From contig JBBMOA010000006.1 in assembly GCA_037954235.1 (NCBI GenBank), forward strand, positions 21,334,041 through 21,398,040: 64,000 bases of DNA, given 5' to 3'. This DNA comes from Aulostomus chinensis. Taxonomy: Eukaryota > Chordata > Actinopteri > Syngnathiformes > Aulostomidae. Each line of letters opens with the position of its first letter. Position 1 is the stretch's first letter. Below are positions 61,556 through 64,000 of this stretch, in pieces. The notes under the pieces were generated by a model that saw only the letters and a program-made list of their open reading frames with translations, had not been told where the DNA came from and did not search any database. The translations under genes were made by a program, and so were the position numbers.

Positions 61556-63287
61556 CTGTGTCCTGGTATTTTGACTGTTTGGTCCCTGACAGTGACCAAT
61601 GTTGGGGGGCTTGTTTAAACTGTACACGTCTCTGTGTATGGCAGTGAAATCAATTGACACATAAACTTTTTTGTTTCAGAGACAGAAAAGCTCCCCTTTA
61701 CTCATGTTAATATTGCTCACACACATGCACATTGTGTCATACTTGGTCATGCTGCAACACTCTGAAAACCATGCTGTCTCCACAATCTTGGTGGGTTTTT
61801 GTTCCACAAGCAGACCCGTTGCCTCAGCTGCATTTGATGCAGTTCCTCCAGTGCCTATGGTGCCTCTGGGACTGTTGGTACCATAGAAATACAAGTGACA
61901 TGTTACATTTTCCAAATCTGTGCATCAACATGGGACTGAAGTATCATTTGTTACATTTTGTTTTGACAGATTTAGTCCAAAAATGCCATAAAAATAGTGA
62001 CAAGTGTAATGACTTGACTACTTGTGAAAACAACACTTGAAAAATATATAATCCTTTACAGCCGTGACAAACTTCTAGAGGGAGTTGTACTTATTTGTCA
62101 ACAGACAGGGATGTAGGCAGAATAGACATGGCCCTTGCCTGCAAAATATACAATTTGATTCCCTCTATTAACAGAGTTCTTTGTTGCTTTTTGCTCACGG
62201 ACAAGTTTGAGGTTCTGAATGAAGTAATGCACTTCTAGTGGACACACAGATTTGACCAACAGTGCAGACTTCTAAGGTAGTTGCGCTAAAACCTGGGATG
62301 ACTGCACACCTGCCAACAACAGCTCCTTGTTCCCAAATTGTCTCCAAATTTTGTGTTCACTTGTTACCCAAAACATGCTACGGAGGAGACAACAATGTTC
62401 AGGATGCTGATTTTTTTTTGTGTGATCATTATTTTTAAAGTCTCCAAGCAGGGATGACATGAACACTCTTGAGATGACATTGGTTTAGAACATTTTTGTG
62501 GTGCCTTACCTTTCCCATCCCCTTTACCTTCTGGAGAAAATTAAGGTAATTAATTTATTGGAGAAACACTGCAGTAAAGTCTATGGCTCACATTGCCAAG
62601 CTCAATTTATCTCCTCCTTGTGCTTACTTCCATTAAAGCATGTCATTCAAAACACAGTAAGAGACAACAATTACTCTCACTTGCATACAAAGCCAAATAA
62701 TATAATTCAAACCTGTGTCCTACCTCTCAATTATACATGACTTACACTCTTTTTTTAATCAGATACCAATTTTAGAAGGGGCAGGCAAATGATTTGTGAA
62801 ATTTTGGATGGAGCATTTGGCTTTATGTTTTTACTCTCATCTTTTCCCTGTGTTCCTTTTAATCAGCACAGTCACTCTTCCTTAAGGCTGATCACTGCAG
62901 TAGTTGACAGTTTGTGTCTCTGGAATTAAATAGAGACGTGATTTGCATGTGACATTGAGGGTTTTAGTGCTTCAAATTGTATATCCCTGGAATTAGCATT
63001 CAGAAAAGCCTATCTGTATGTATACGGCTGCTTTGAGAGGTTCAAACCATTGCTTTGTGTAGGGGCAAGAGGTTATGTAGAGACTAGAGCCAGCTCTCTT
63101 CTCATCTCAACACTTACCTACCTCTTTTGTACTCCAGAATTGATGCACTCAATAGTACAGTAGGTTTTCTTTTAATCTTGCTGAATTGATGCCACTGCTT
63201 TTTGTCCAGCTTAGCGCTGGATTCAGAATAGATGCTCTCATCAGAGGGTGCTCTTTTGATATCATCAATGAATCTTACCCCACCCCA

Positions 63288-63288
<1 letters not shown>
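61555..63288. other. Intergenic DNA, no gene seen
   Basis: Overlapping frames on both strands at 61671-62040 carry no domain or splice context. Nothing else supported. Confidence 0.5.

Positions 63289-63327
<39 letters not shown>
63289..63327. repeat. (CA)n microsatellite, about 19 units
   Basis: Perfect CA array preceded by CCCCACCCCAC. Confidence 0.95.
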
Positions 63328-63329
<2 letters not shown>

Positions 63330-64000
63330 TTTGAAGCACATGTACAACCCTAGGTGTGCAACGTAAGAGTTTGTATTCCTTGTATAACAATAAAGAAGAA
63401 AGATATATTGTAGGATTTATTTATTTCAATCATTTTATGAATTGGGAAGATGTTATCTCATTCTTGTTCAATCAATTCTCACCCAAAACCAGCATTCAGA
63501 CACCTATTACATTTCAAGTCAATATGATGCTCTCACTCAAAATCAATTTTGTTCCTCAGAGGTTCACTTCACTTTAAAAAAAAGGGGCAGGGAAACTTAA
63601 ATGCCTTTTCACCTTTGAGCCGTCTGTAACACTGACAATGATTTTCTCAGATGTGAGACGAAAGAAAGGATTTTCAAAGCACTGGCTTTTCCAAAGTGCC
63701 TTTGAAAGTGACTCAGTGCTACAAGGACCTTGTCTAGACTTTTTTTTTTTTTGCTTCACTCCAGGCACTTTCCTTCAGTCATGGTAGCCTTACTTTCCAT
63801 GGTGTCATATATTGTCTCTTGTACAGAACAGGCAACTTCACCTTATGAATATGAGATAGAATGTTGTTATTTTATACCTGGCTTACATTACTTAGGTATC
63901 ATAACCTCAGATTCTTCCCAGTACCCTAACAACAGTTGTTGGTATTGGGTTTCATCATTAGCATGCAGTTTTCTTTCATACCCTGAGCCCTGCAAGAACC
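63328..64000. other. Intergenic DNA to the window edge
   Basis: AT-rich, with a T11 run near 63740. No feature supported. Confidence 0.5.

Noticed and set aside
61671..62040. Overlapping plus and minus frames of 71-102 codons
   Set aside because: They conflict with each other and show no family resemblance.

Overview
The window looks like a gene-poor, AT-rich piece of a teleost fish genome. The evidence is the set of interspersed repeats: tRNA-headed SINEs ending in (ATGG)n, RTE/Rex3-type and L2/CR1-type LINEs, a Ty3/gypsy chromodomain element, Tc1-like and hAT elements, and long CA/CT/TATC microsatellites. I see no bacterial or phage signature, no rRNA or tRNA gene, no CRISPR array and no complete host protein-coding gene. 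Nearly all longer open frames are chance frames, microsatellite translations or transposon remnants.

Layout. 1-600: a short TIR element beside a truncated SINE. 2.8-3.6 kb: a dispersed repeat with an inverted head. 4.9-5.3 kb: a SINE with clear target-site duplications (TSDs). 5.8-17.5 kb: mostly unique AT-rich DNA with microsatellites. 17.5-18.2 kb: a TIR element. 19.7-23.3 kb: two SINEs and a 201-bp hAT MITE. 25.0-26.2 kb: an interstitial telomere repeat directly next to an L2/CR1-like LINE fragment that a SINE has entered. 26.7-30.4 kb: a decayed Ty3/gypsy element with a 3' LTR. 31.2-32.8 kb: an antisense L2/CR1-like LINE. 34.0-34.8 kb: a hAT element with an 8-bp TSD. 36.9-37.3 kb: an RTE fragment. 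38.5-39.3 kb: a Tc1-like remnant. 40.0-40.5 kb: a SINE with a hAT MITE nested in it. 47.8-48.7 kb: an internally deleted RTE. 49.0-50.1 and 56.0-57.1 kb: two copies of an unusual retroposon carrying a 144-codon membrane-protein ORF. 51.6-53.6 kb: an RTE with its 5' half inverted. 53.7-55.2 kb: broken exons of an unrecognised host-like gene. 55.3-55.8 kb: a SINE running into a near-perfect palindrome. 57.3-58.0 kb: a solo LTR with an internal 7-bp-register minisatellite. 58-64 kb: AT-rich DNA with microsatellites.

The most unusual content is at 49-58 kb. One retroposon body occurs twice in the same orientation, about 7 kb apart. It encodes a short protein with one membrane span and a C-terminal coiled coil, intact in one copy and stopped at codon 44 in the other. 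The two bodies are nearly identical but carry unrelated 3' tails, which suggests tail exchange between LINE partners. The SINEs show the same modular logic: two tRNA-like heads and two tails occur in three combinations within this window.
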